Below, in pieces: positions 24,601-31,057 of a stretch of DNA of 40,237 bases. The notes under the pieces were generated by a model. That model had not been told where the DNA came from and ran no database searches. It saw nothing but the letters and a program-made list of their open reading frames with translations. The position numbers and the translations under genes are program-made. Source of the stretch: an uncultured Collinsella sp. (lineage in GTDB: Bacteria > Actinomycetota > Coriobacteriia > Coriobacteriales > Coriobacteriaceae); contig CABUOF010000011.1 in the NCBI GenBank assembly GCA_902493125.1, positions 1 to 40,237 of the forward strand, in the 5' to 3' direction. The first letter of the stretch is position 1, and every line of letters begins with the position of its first letter.

Positions 24601-24685
24601 GCTCGACGGCAAAGCCGTGGCAGGTGGTGCCGGGCACCAGCAGTGCGGCGGCAGCGGCGCGCGGGTCGGTTGAGGTGGTGGGCAT
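21641..24685 (-). CDS. Zinc metallopeptidase M16C family (PreP/insulinase-like)
   Basis: This 1,014-residue enzyme has the usual size of bacterial relatives of presequence protease, which degrade peptides in a closed chamber formed by two halves. The inverted zinc motif is H80-I-L-E83-H84, in FHILEHSVLCGS. LNAMTYPDKTIYPVATTN follows, and a second metal-binding Glu is expected in the downstream helix near NEMKGALSDP. The C-terminal half is an inactive M16-like repeat ending with GMDAPVKPYALTKRRNTTYLAG. The ATG at 24685 has AAAGGAG 7 bases upstream; longer in-frame starts run into the intergenic inverted repeat. No signal peptide is seen, so it should be cytoplasmic. A TATACT -10 box may lie at 24743-24738. 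Confidence 0.93.
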   Translation of the reverse strand: MPTTSTDPRAAAAALLVPGTTCHGFAVERRETVPELDSDAYVLRHTASGARLLYLACDDENKAFAIGFKTPPADSTGVFHILEHSVLCGSAKFPVKEPFVDLIKSSMQTFLNAMTYPDKTIYPVATTNEQDLYNLMDVYLDAVFNPAIYTKSTIFEQEGWHYELDLPEDAEGDGEGGSASLREGTLRYNGVVFNEMKGALSDPMSVLDDAVNAALYPDTAYAHESGGDPRAIPTLTYEQFLDTHARHYNPSNSYITLYGDLDVDRALAFLDERYLSQSSAASRRMDAAVAAGEDPSALAPNPLDVQAPVTCEYKRVEMATTPENALVGLGLVLGSALDRKRTIAADILFEALLGSNEAPVKKAILAAGLGGNVVSYTAAESLQPYELIMLQNAQPGVACELRRVFQDACRDLCEHGVPRERLEAIISSNEYDLRQRDYGIADGVAIACDALSTWLYDDDAATLALKYGPVYEELRGELDGSYFEDLLRELVLENDHMALVELVPVDAAEGAEGAEAAKLAAKRDAMTDAELADVVERTAVLRAAQEAEDTPEDKATLPRLRVSDIGEARPEPPLVVDTTAPIPCLRHGIPTNRLAYAMQYFDLSCIAFEDLPYVTLLCRLLKQLPTREHSAEELDNLLAGKLGFLSFTTEVMTQPEVDGVRPYLLVSAGALSEKIDALASLPREVWSSTLLADADADRVRDVLTQIRIGLEQGFINNGHSAALGRAMSYSSPSAVVREQLSGVDFYLFLRDLLDHFDERLDGLRAKLAELAGRIFVADGCLASFTGSDEDFNAYWAAAGDLGLGAGDGADAGRDALVVPTPCDRHEAFVIPSDICFAARACDPRRLGIDVTGAWAVAANALSYDYLWNEIRVKGGAYGCGFRAAGERQTAFYTYRDPAIDPSIERVERAGAWLGSFEPDEAAFEGFIVSCVSGMDAPVKPYALTKRRNTTYLAGLDPHAREERRAQMLAATPGELRSLGADVTRIAAESPTCVFGGREVIAKSNADFNVVDLLA

Positions 24686-24737
24686 ATGCAGTCTCCTTTG
24701 ACGCCCCAGCGGGGGCGAATCGAGTCGAATCCTCGAG

Positions 24738-24743
24738 AGTATA
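24738..24743 (-). promoter_or_regulatory. Possible -10 box of the M16C peptidase gene
   Basis: TATACT on the minus strand, 53 bases before the peptidase ATG. No good -35 box lies at the right spacing. Confidence 0.3.
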
Positions 24744-24820
24744 CCCATATGGGGCCGCGGCTCTGCGGCGAACTGACGACGATGCAGCCGGATTGGGCAT
24801 AGGTCCCGCGTGCCCGCTGC

Positions 24821-26164
24821 ATGAGCATGGATAATTGGACACTCGCCAAACGAGAGTGGATATTTGGACGGAATCTGCCGCAAAAGCCCCAAAAACCGTC
24901 CAAATATCCACTCTCGATATCCGACTGTCCGAAAATCCTCGCTCGTCCGAGACGAGGGAAATCTATCCGCGGCATTCTCCGCAGGACCGAGCGAGTGGAG
25001 CTTCAGGGCGTCATCGTTCTCGTCATTACGATTGAGGAGCTCGATCCGTCGAGCAAGCCCTGCTATGTCATAGAGCGAGGCGCCCAGGGCGGCAGCTACA
25101 AGCGCATCGATGACAAAGATGTGCCGCTTTCATCGACCGAGGTGCTCGCATTGGGGTCATACGGTCGAGCGACTCCGAGCGATCGCGACGCGGTGGCGGG
25201 TGCGGGCGCGGACGATCTCGACGAGACGCTGGTCGACCGTACGATAGATCGGGCTTTCTCGTTGACGCCCCGGGCAATGCGCGGTGCGCCGGACAAACAA
25301 ACGAAGCTGGAGCGCCTAAATATCCTTGATTCCCAGGGCAATGTCACCAAGGCTGGACTCCTAGTTGTGGGCACCTACCCTCAGCAGTTCTATCCCAAGC
25401 TCTTCATTGACGTGGCTGTCCATGCGGGAACTCAGAAGGGCATGGCGGGGTCGCTGAGGTTCATGGACCGCGCAATCTGTGAGGGAACGTTGGGCGAGAT
25501 GATCTCGGATGCCGTCGCAGCCGTCGCCAAGAATTTGCGGCGAACCTCGACCGTCCAAGGCGTCTCGCGTGTCGACTCGCTTGAGATTCCCGAGGAGGTT
25601 CTGCGCGAGGCAATCGCCAACGCCGTAATCCATCGAGAATACGGGGATCGGTTCTGTGGACAATCGATTGCCGTCGACGTCTTTGACGATCGTGTCGAGG
25701 TGACGAATCCTGGCGGCCTTTACGGGGGAAAGACTCGCGAGAACTTGTTTGACGGCAGCTCCCGATGCCGTAACGCGACGCTTGTGAAGCTCATGTCGAT
25801 TGTCCCGCTGCCGGATGGCGCAGGTTCGCCGGCTGAGGGCAATGGCTCGGGCATCCCGATGATGATCGATGCCATGCGCGCGCATGGTCTGGCCGAGCCC
25901 CTGTTCTGCCCGGGATTCGATCGGTTCAAGGTCGTACTTTACCGTTCAAAGATCGAGCCGGCCGATCATGGCGGGGGCTTAATTGTGACGGCACTCAAAC
26001 ACTACGGCGAGCTGGGGACGCGCGAGCTGGCAGAGCGCACAGGGCTCACAATTTCCCAGGTTAGGTCGCGCGTCAACGCGCTCATTGCTCAAGGCGAGCT
26101 TGAGCCCACGGCGCCGGCGACGAGCCGCAACCGCAAGTATCGACTGTCGGAGCGCGTGGGATAG
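24821..26164 (+). CDS. AlbA_2/Schlafen-type ATP-binding protein (RecG-like C-terminal family), N-terminally truncated
   Basis: Similarity starts only near base 24990, with VIVLVITIEELDPSSKPCYV and GSYKRIDD. This is the second half of the AlbA_2 (Schlafen-type, putative DNA-binding) domain; the first ~100 residues usual for the family are missing. The ATPase part follows: LREAIANAVIHREY at about residue 255, VEVTNPGGLYGG (GHKL-like ATP site) and GNGSGIPMMIDAM. A C-terminal winged helix (GELGTRELAERTGLTISQVRS) is present. Upstream, the open frame reads through an inverted repeat (24851-24916) with no family resemblance. The true start is uncertain and the product may be inactive. Relatives are DNA-binding regulators or parts of defence and toxin-linked loci. 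Confidence 0.65.
   Translation: MSMDNWTLAKREWIFGRNLPQKPQKPSKYPLSISDCPKILARPRRGKSIRGILRRTERVELQGVIVLVITIEELDPSSKPCYVIERGAQGGSYKRIDDKDVPLSSTEVLALGSYGRATPSDRDAVAGAGADDLDETLVDRTIDRAFSLTPRAMRGAPDKQTKLERLNILDSQGNVTKAGLLVVGTYPQQFYPKLFIDVAVHAGTQKGMAGSLRFMDRAICEGTLGEMISDAVAAVAKNLRRTSTVQGVSRVDSLEIPEEVLREAIANAVIHREYGDRFCGQSIAVDVFDDRVEVTNPGGLYGGKTRENLFDGSSRCRNATLVKLMSIVPLPDGAGSPAEGNGSGIPMMIDAMRAHGLAEPLFCPGFDRFKVVLYRSKIEPADHGGGLIVTALKHYGELGTRELAERTGLTISQVRSRVNALIAQGELEPTAPATSRNRKYRLSERVG
24851..24916. repeat. Perfect inverted repeat with 21-bp arms
   Basis: Arms 24851-24871 and 24896-24916 are perfectly complementary (contain GAGTGGATATTTGGACG), with a 24-base A/C-rich loop. Weaker complementarity extends outward (GGATAATTGGAC at 24829-24840 against GTCCGAAAATCC). 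It lies exactly at the truncated 5' end of the AlbA-type gene, so it may mark the rearrangement that removed the gene's start. Confidence 0.8.
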
Positions 26165-26264
26165 ATGCGTTAGTGGACGAGGCGACCCAATAATCGACCC
26201 TCGATTGGCGTCCATTAAGGTAAAGCGGTTGTTGCCCAGTCGACGGTGATGCTAAAGACTCGGC

Positions 26265-26756
26265 TTACGCCGGCATGGCCCCGAACCCGTCTATCAAGAA
26301 CAGCCTAAGAACCAGCTTGATGACATTTCCCGGTTTGACTTCAGCCGCGTCAAAGACGTGGCGCTCGGCGAGCTCGCTGCAGTATGCATAGATGTCGCGG
26401 ATAAGGTCCGCGCCCGAAAGCGTAAACATGTAGCCTGCGTCCGAAAGCGCATTGGGCGCGGCGGGCAACTTGGTCATGCGACAAAAGGTCAACAGGTCGG
26501 GCGCCATAGCGTCCTGGTAGCCAAGATGGCTGCCGTCTTCTTGTGCGACGAGTTCCAGCTGGCGTACTCGATTCAGCGCCGCTGCCAACACAAAGCTCGG
26601 TGTGGGAGCATTGACGTCCTCCGTGCTCGCCACAAGCCTGCCTGCTGCCTGCGTGACAAGCCAGGCGACCTCGCGCTGGCAGCGTACGGCCTTGCGCGTC
26701 ACCGGCTTGATGGACGAAGAAGAAACGCTCCCCTTAGGCGGATTCGAAACAGCCAC
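26265..26756 (-). CDS. Hypothetical protein, 163 residues
   Basis: I do not recognise this protein. It begins MAVSNPPKGSVSSSS if started at the GTG at 26756, which has GGGAGG 5 bases upstream; a longer in-frame start at 26843 lacks a site. After a Ser-rich leader, the sequence looks mostly helical (REVAWLVTQAAGRLV; LAAALNRVRQLELVAQ) and ends in a hydrophobic stretch, VIKLVLRLFLIDGFGAM. No cysteine pairs, signal peptide or catalytic motif are visible. It lies between the truncated AlbA-type gene and the HNH endonuclease, on the opposite strand from both. The ribosome binding site and GC-rich codon use favour a real gene. Confidence 0.6.
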   Translation of the reverse strand: MAVSNPPKGSVSSSSIKPVTRKAVRCQREVAWLVTQAAGRLVASTEDVNAPTPSFVLAAALNRVRQLELVAQEDGSHLGYQDAMAPDLLTFCRMTKLPAAPNALSDAGYMFTLSGADLIRDIYAYCSELAERHVFDAAEVKPGNVIKLVLRLFLIDGFGAMPA

Positions 26757-26971
26757 AAGAACCTCCCATGAACGACCCGGCCCAACAAGCCCGGATGAAA
26801 CACGTGCTACATCAGTATACAGGGGAGTGGGGTGGCGGGGCACGAGCGCGCCAGCGGCAAACCGAGAGCATCAACGACGTGCCGATCACGGAATGAGATC
26901 TCGTAATAATTGGCTCTCGGTCATATTATTGAGGGGCATGACTCGCGTTCGTATGGTTGTAGGTGCTGGCG

Positions 26972-28054
26972 ATGAACGACTTTGACCTTGCTGTTCCGTT
27001 GATGGATGGACCAAGCTATGACCGTGCCTGCAGTCTTGTGCCTTCTGAATACGTTGAGGCATGGGAGTGGTTTCTGGGTGAGGAGCAGCGCGGCGGCGTT
27101 TGGACCAGCCTTCCGCACCACACCAAGGAAGATAGCCCTCAGTATCAGTATCGTTTGAGAATTGGCTCGGACTTCTTTCCCGTAACGCGGGATTCAGGGA
27201 TCTTCTGGCCGGGCCAGGATCGGGTGAAGCAAGATCCCAATAAGATCTTTGCGCTTTCGGTCCATAACTCTAAAAAGAGCTTCTACACCGATGTGCCTCC
27301 GCTCTATTTGGACGATGGTACGTGGGTCATTAAGTACTCGGTTCAAGCGCCGGGTACCGTTGGTTTTCGAGACCAGAATTACAACCGTAAAATGCTCAAC
27401 TGCATGGAATGTGGCGTTCCAGTCGGAGTCATATTTGCAACCGAGGTGGGCTACAAGGTGCTCGGCCTTGCATTTGTTGAACGGTTCGAGCCCGAAAACG
27501 GATGGTTTGTTCTGCACGGTCCTGTTCATAAAGGCGGACCGGACCCTCGTTTTGCGCCCGACATGAGCTATCTGAAGCACATGCCCGTCGATATTGAGTT
27601 TGCCGGACAGGGTACGACCGACGACGAAAAGGTCCGCTATGCGTTAAGGCGCGAGCGATTGGGGCAGCAATGGTTCCGCAAGCAGCTCGTTGCCGCCTAT
27701 GATGGCCGTTGCGCGGTGTCGGACTGCGGCGTCAGCGAAGCTCTGGAGGCTGCACATATCGAGAATTACTCGGGACCCAAATCGCAGGTTGCCAGCAACG
27801 GCATTCTGCTTCGGCGCGATCTTCATTCCCTATTTGATGCTCACCTGATTTCGTTTGAGCCTGTTTGCGGCGAATATCGGCTGTGCGGATCGTACCTGCT
27901 GGATAAGACCGACTACGTTTCCTTTGCGGGTGCGACGCTAAGGCAGCCGAATGAGCGTCAGTGGCGACCCAATACGGTGTTTCTTGAGGCCCATCGCATT
28001 GAGTTCGATCGCTCGGAAAAGAAGCGTGAAAAGGCGGGGCTTCTGCCGTATTAG
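26972..28054 (+). CDS. HNH endonuclease with N-terminal DNA-recognition-like domain
   Basis: This 360-residue protein has a C-terminal HNH nuclease domain: Cys247 and Cys252 (GRCAVSDCG), His262 (EAAHIENY), Asn276 (SNGILLRRD) and His285 (LHSLFD). The order and spacing are those of predicted restriction HNH enzymes. The N-terminal 210 residues form a beta-rich region (FALSVHNS, DDGTWVIKYSV, GVPVGVIFATEVGYKVLGLAFVERF) like domains that read modified or specific DNA in such nucleases. ATG 26972 has AGGTG 7 bases upstream. The base composition is more AT-rich than in the flanking housekeeping genes. A defence role against phage is plausible, but no cognate methylase gene is nearby. It could instead be a modification-dependent nuclease. 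Confidence 0.82.
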   Translation: MNDFDLAVPLMDGPSYDRACSLVPSEYVEAWEWFLGEEQRGGVWTSLPHHTKEDSPQYQYRLRIGSDFFPVTRDSGIFWPGQDRVKQDPNKIFALSVHNSKKSFYTDVPPLYLDDGTWVIKYSVQAPGTVGFRDQNYNRKMLNCMECGVPVGVIFATEVGYKVLGLAFVERFEPENGWFVLHGPVHKGGPDPRFAPDMSYLKHMPVDIEFAGQGTTDDEKVRYALRRERLGQQWFRKQLVAAYDGRCAVSDCGVSEALEAAHIENYSGPKSQVASNGILLRRDLHSLFDAHLISFEPVCGEYRLCGSYLLDKTDYVSFAGATLRQPNERQWRPNTVFLEAHRIEFDRSEKKREKAGLLPY

Positions 28055-28176
28055 CGTATTTGGCTTTGGCATTCTTTGACGATCGTGTTGTTTGATCGGA
28101 TCGCGTGGCGATGCAATCTCGCGCACGCCTGCCGGCGCATGCTCTTCCTGTTTTGTATAGCGAGAGGGGAGCGCGT

Positions 28177-28461
28177 ATGAGCTGGCGAGGCGATATTGCG
28201 ATGGGGAAGTACGGAAAACTGCCGTGTGCCCTTATAGACAACAATATGTTTCCGAGCGTAGAGGTTGATTGCGGGTCGTTTGTCGTCACCTGCCCTTGCT
28301 GCGGCTCGCAAATACCGTGTCTCGACATTCGGTTCATCGATGCGCGTGACAGACTCAGCGACGAAGTGAGAAAACAGACAGGCGTTCATATGCCGGTGTA
28401 TCCGGAGAAATGCCCTGTTTGTGGCCTCGATATCGTGTATGACGCCGGCGACGAGGGATAG
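28177..28461 (+). CDS. Small protein with two CxxC zinc-binding-like pairs
   Basis: This 94-residue protein starts at ATG 28177 behind GAGGGGAG. Two cysteine clusters stand out: VTCPCCGSQIPC in the middle and KCPVCGLDIVY near the end. Together they look like a zinc ribbon with a helical insert (DARDRLSDEVRKQTGV) between the two halves. No family name is recognised. It lies 122 bases after the HNH gene and converges with the DUF5710-like gene. The zinc-ribbon reading is visual; nucleic acid binding or a role with the HNH protein are guesses. Confidence 0.6.
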   Translation: MSWRGDIAMGKYGKLPCALIDNNMFPSVEVDCGSFVVTCPCCGSQIPCLDIRFIDARDRLSDEVRKQTGVHMPVYPEKCPVCGLDIVYDAGDEG

Positions 28462-28499
28462 GTGATGCGGAGGAGCTGGCTGTGAAGGCATCTCCGTCC

Positions 28500-29186
28500 C
28501 TACAAATAAATCCCCTCACCGAGTTGCTTGTGGAACTCGGTGTGATGGTCGCGTGCCCAGGTAAAGAGTGCCTGGTCAAAGTCGGTACGCGCGGCCGGGA
28601 CGCCAAAGACGCCGGCGACTTCGACGCGCACAAACTCCAGTGCCGGCAGCTTGTTGATGGCAGTGAGGGCAAACGGGGACGTTGGTTCTTCGAACAAATA
28701 GCGGCTGCCTTGCAGCGCGTCGCAACTGGTGCACGTGTTGCCGAGCGACGGGGCTTTGGAGGCTCGCGCGCCTACGGGCTTGTAGCCGCAGCGCTTATGA
28801 AGGTAGTCGCGGATCTCGCCCGGCACGCAGCCAAGAGCGGGCACGATGGCGAGTGCGTTGGCGTTGGCCGTGTCGATGGCAATGTGCCCGGCTTCGTTGG
28901 GCGCGTGCGCGATGACGACGCTCTCGTCGCTATCGGTTCGATAGGGAATGCCGAAGGCCGCGACCGAGGTCTCTTTGTGACACTTCCAGCACTCGCGCTT
29001 GCCCAGTACTAGATATATATACGGCGCTGAGGGGTCGGATCGGTCAACACCGGGCAGCCACTCGGCAAAGGGCTCGGGGTTGACGCCGCTGGGTACATAC
29101 CAGATCTTCTTGGTCCGGTCCCATTTGGCGCCCAGCGCCTTGGCTTCTTCTTTGTGCGAAAAGGGGACATCGAGCTCGGTGCGCAT
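28500..29186 (-). CDS. DUF5710-domain-containing protein
   Basis: This 228-residue protein starts at ATG 29186 with AAGGAG 5 bases upstream. The first 45 residues (LDVPFSHKEEAKALGAKWDRTKKIWYVP) are the short DUF5710 module, often found in plasmid primase- and DNA-metabolism-associated proteins. The rest contains CWKC (about residue 65) and CTSC (about residue 155), a possible zinc site formed by distant pairs. A His/Phe-rich C-terminus ends GEGIYL. Its last codons carry a 9-bp hairpin (28517-28525 with 28534-28542), which might help end transcription. It converges with the four-cysteine protein gene. Function is unknown. Confidence 0.72.
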   Translation of the reverse strand: MRTELDVPFSHKEEAKALGAKWDRTKKIWYVPSGVNPEPFAEWLPGVDRSDPSAPYIYLVLGKRECWKCHKETSVAAFGIPYRTDSDESVVIAHAPNEAGHIAIDTANANALAIVPALGCVPGEIRDYLHKRCGYKPVGARASKAPSLGNTCTSCDALQGSRYLFEEPTSPFALTAINKLPALEFVRVEVAGVFGVPAARTDFDQALFTWARDHHTEFHKQLGEGIYL

Positions 29187-29474
29187 GGCGGCTCCTTGGT
29201 GCTGCAGGTGCAAGTGGCTCAAGGATACCGCAGGGTGTGGACGCTGTGGCGTTTTGCTGAGAAGTTGCGGTGCGGACTGATTGGTTATGCCGATGGATAG
29301 ATCGGCAAGTAGATGGTCGGCTTTTGGCCAGTTGGGTGGTTGGAGCAGCTTGCGGCGCAGTTTTGTGCCTGGCTATTGTTTATGTTGGGGTATTGAATTT
29401 GTTTGGCTGCCATTCGTCGGGTGAATTGATGTTACGTTGCGATGACGGTTGGAGCTGCCAGCTGATTTGGCGAC
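29187..29474. other. Gene-poor stretch between the DUF5710-like gene and tRNA-Val
   Basis: About 290 bases with no reading frame that has both a ribosome binding site and family features. A 79-codon frame on the plus strand (GTG at 29270) with a hydrophobic centre was considered but lacks a ribosome binding site. The tRNA terminator lies at the right end. Confidence 0.5.
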
Positions 29475-29513
29475 ATAAAACAAAACAGCCCAGAGGGCAT
29501 AGCCTCTGAGCTG
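29475..29513 (-). terminator. Intrinsic terminator of tRNA-Val
   Basis: On the minus strand CAGCTCAGAGG (29513-29503) pairs with CCTCTGGGCTG (29496-29486) and is followed by TTTTGTTTT. It lies 9 bases after the tRNA 3' end. Confidence 0.85.
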
Positions 29514-29521
29514 CGAACATT

Positions 29522-29596
29522 TGGTGGGCGTTAGAAGATTTGAACTTCTGACCTCTTCCGTGTCAGGGAAGCGCTCTCCCCCTGAGCTAAACGCCC
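29522..29596 (-). tRNA. tRNA-Val (anticodon GAC)
   Basis: Read on the minus strand, the 75-base gene has the acceptor stem GGGCGTT/AACGCCC and the D-arm TAGCTCAGGGGGAGAGC. The anticodon stem CTTCC/GGAAG encloses CTGACAC, giving anticodon GAC (valine). The T-arm contains GTTCAAATC. The 3' CCA is encoded (29524-29522). It stands alone, with its own promoter and terminator. It bounds the accessory region 24.8-29.2 kb, but no duplicated tRNA 3' end (attachment site) was found. Confidence 0.97.
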
Positions 29597-29625
29597 GATC
29601 AAGGGTGCGCAAGCGCGCAAGGGAT

Positions 29626-29654
29626 AATATAACGGAGCCTGAACTCGGTGGCAA
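29626..29654 (-). promoter_or_regulatory. Promoter of tRNA-Val
   Basis: On the minus strand TTGCCA (29654-29649), a 17-base spacer and TATATT (29631-29626) form a good sigma-70-type promoter 30 bases before the tRNA 5' end. Confidence 0.7.
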
Positions 29655-29885
29655 GAACATTTTTAAAAATCGCTTACATTGTGGAATTCGGGGGCTTTGT
29701 CATATCCATTTCAAAAGAGCCTGCTGCCGCGATTTGGCTGTCGCATAATGCAAAGCCTTTGCAGTATCGAGCTATGGAAAGACGCCTGCGGAATTGTCCT
29801 ACCGATAAGCGGACAAGCCTCCAGCTGGTGCCTTCGCCGTGGTAAGGTAAGCCGAATTGTTTCCAGGCTGTTTCGGGGGAGTGGA

Positions 29886-30908
29886 ATGAGCAAAGAGTGT
29901 GTCGAGCAGGTCGAAGGCGCAGGGGCTTCGGTGCCGATGACCGATATATCGAACATTGATGTGCCCGAGGGCACCGACGAGCTCAGCCGCAACACCCGTC
30001 GCGCATGGCGCGACCGCTTGAACAGCGCTTCGACGCGCAAGATGATCACGGGCGTCTTGGCTACGCTGGTGGGCGGTTCGTTTTGGGGCTTCTCGGGCAC
30101 CAGCGCGAGCTTTCTGTTCGATACCTACCACGTCGACACCTTGTGGCTTATGAGCGTGCGTCAGATTCTCGCCGGTCTACTCTTTATGGCCGTGGTTGTT
30201 ACGCGCGACCGCGAGCGCCTGATTAAGCTCTGGACCACACCCGCCGATCGCAAGCAGCTGCTGCTCTTTACCGCCTTTGGCCTGCTGTTCAACCAGTTTT
30301 GCTATCTTTCGGCCGTGCGCCTGACGAACGCCGGAACCGCGACAGTGCTCCAGTGCCTGCAGCTCGTTATCATCATGGGCTACACCTGCGCGATCGATCG
30401 CCGCATGCCGCGTACTCGCGAAGTCATCGGCATTGGCCTGGCTCTGGGTGGAACCTTTTTAATCGCCACCGGCGGCGACCCCACCAGCCTGAATATCTCG
30501 CCGCTTGGCCTGGCAGCAGGTCTTATGTGTGCGGTCAGCGCCGCGTGTATGGCGGTGATTCCCGCCAAGATCCTGCCCGAATACGGCAGCCCCATCGTCA
30601 CGGGCTCGGCAATGCTCACGGCGGGCGTGATCTCATGTGTCTTCGTGCAGCCCTGGGCGCATATGCCGGCACTCGACGCTGCCGGCGTCGAGGCGCTCGC
30701 GGTGTTCGTGGTTATCGGCTCGTTTTTTGCTTACATGCTCTATATGCAGGGCGTTAAGGACATCGGCTCGGTGCGTGCGAGCCTCATTGGAACTGTGGAG
30801 CCGGTTTCGGCGACCATCACCAGCGCCGTTATGCTGGGCACGGTGTTTTTGCCGACCGACCTTATCGGCTTTGCCATGATCATCGTGATGATGTTCCTCA
30901 CGGTGTAG
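29886..30908 (+). CDS. EamA/DMT-family transporter 2
   Basis: This is a 340-residue permease of the EamA family. An unusually long hydrophilic N-terminus of about 55 residues (MSKECVEQVEGAGAS onward) precedes ten predicted membrane segments in two repeats. The first repeat starts ITGVLATLVGGSFWGFSGTSASFLF and the second near ISPLGLAAGLMCAVSAACMAVIP. The RASLIGTVEPVSATITSAVM pattern near the end is typical of the family. The ATG at 29886 is preferred, with GGGGGAG about 6 bases upstream; the frame is open further upstream without family resemblance. It is not close to EamA 1 in sequence. The substrate is unknown. No terminator is visible downstream. Confidence 0.87.
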   Translation: MSKECVEQVEGAGASVPMTDISNIDVPEGTDELSRNTRRAWRDRLNSASTRKMITGVLATLVGGSFWGFSGTSASFLFDTYHVDTLWLMSVRQILAGLLFMAVVVTRDRERLIKLWTTPADRKQLLLFTAFGLLFNQFCYLSAVRLTNAGTATVLQCLQLVIIMGYTCAIDRRMPRTREVIGIGLALGGTFLIATGGDPTSLNISPLGLAAGLMCAVSAACMAVIPAKILPEYGSPIVTGSAMLTAGVISCVFVQPWAHMPALDAAGVEALAVFVVIGSFFAYMLYMQGVKDIGSVRASLIGTVEPVSATITSAVMLGTVFLPTDLIGFAMIIVMMFLTV

Positions 30909-31057
30909 CTGGCGCCGCCGCCAAGACGGAAAAGGTGCTGTGCCGCATTTTCGCCAATTGATGTCCGTGTCTGGAGTTTAGCTGTCGATGCTCAAAATGC
31001 CATAAACTAGTAACGTTATGGACTTTTTCATTGCGACTCAATTGCGAGGATTTCTTT

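Noticed and set aside
22799..24673. Plus-strand reading frame of 624 codons opposite the M16C peptidase
   Set aside because: Shadow frame; the composition is that of reversed codons and there are no domains.
28517..28542. 9-bp hairpin at the end of the DUF5710-like gene
   Set aside because: Lies inside coding sequence with no T tract on the minus strand; too weak to call a terminator.
29270..29509. 79-codon frame with a hydrophobic middle near tRNA-Val
   Set aside because: No ribosome binding site, and its 3' end overlaps the tRNA terminator; kept only as a remark.
29522..29596. tRNA-Val as an integration (att) site for the accessory genes
   Set aside because: No second copy of the tRNA 3' end and no integrase gene were found in the window.
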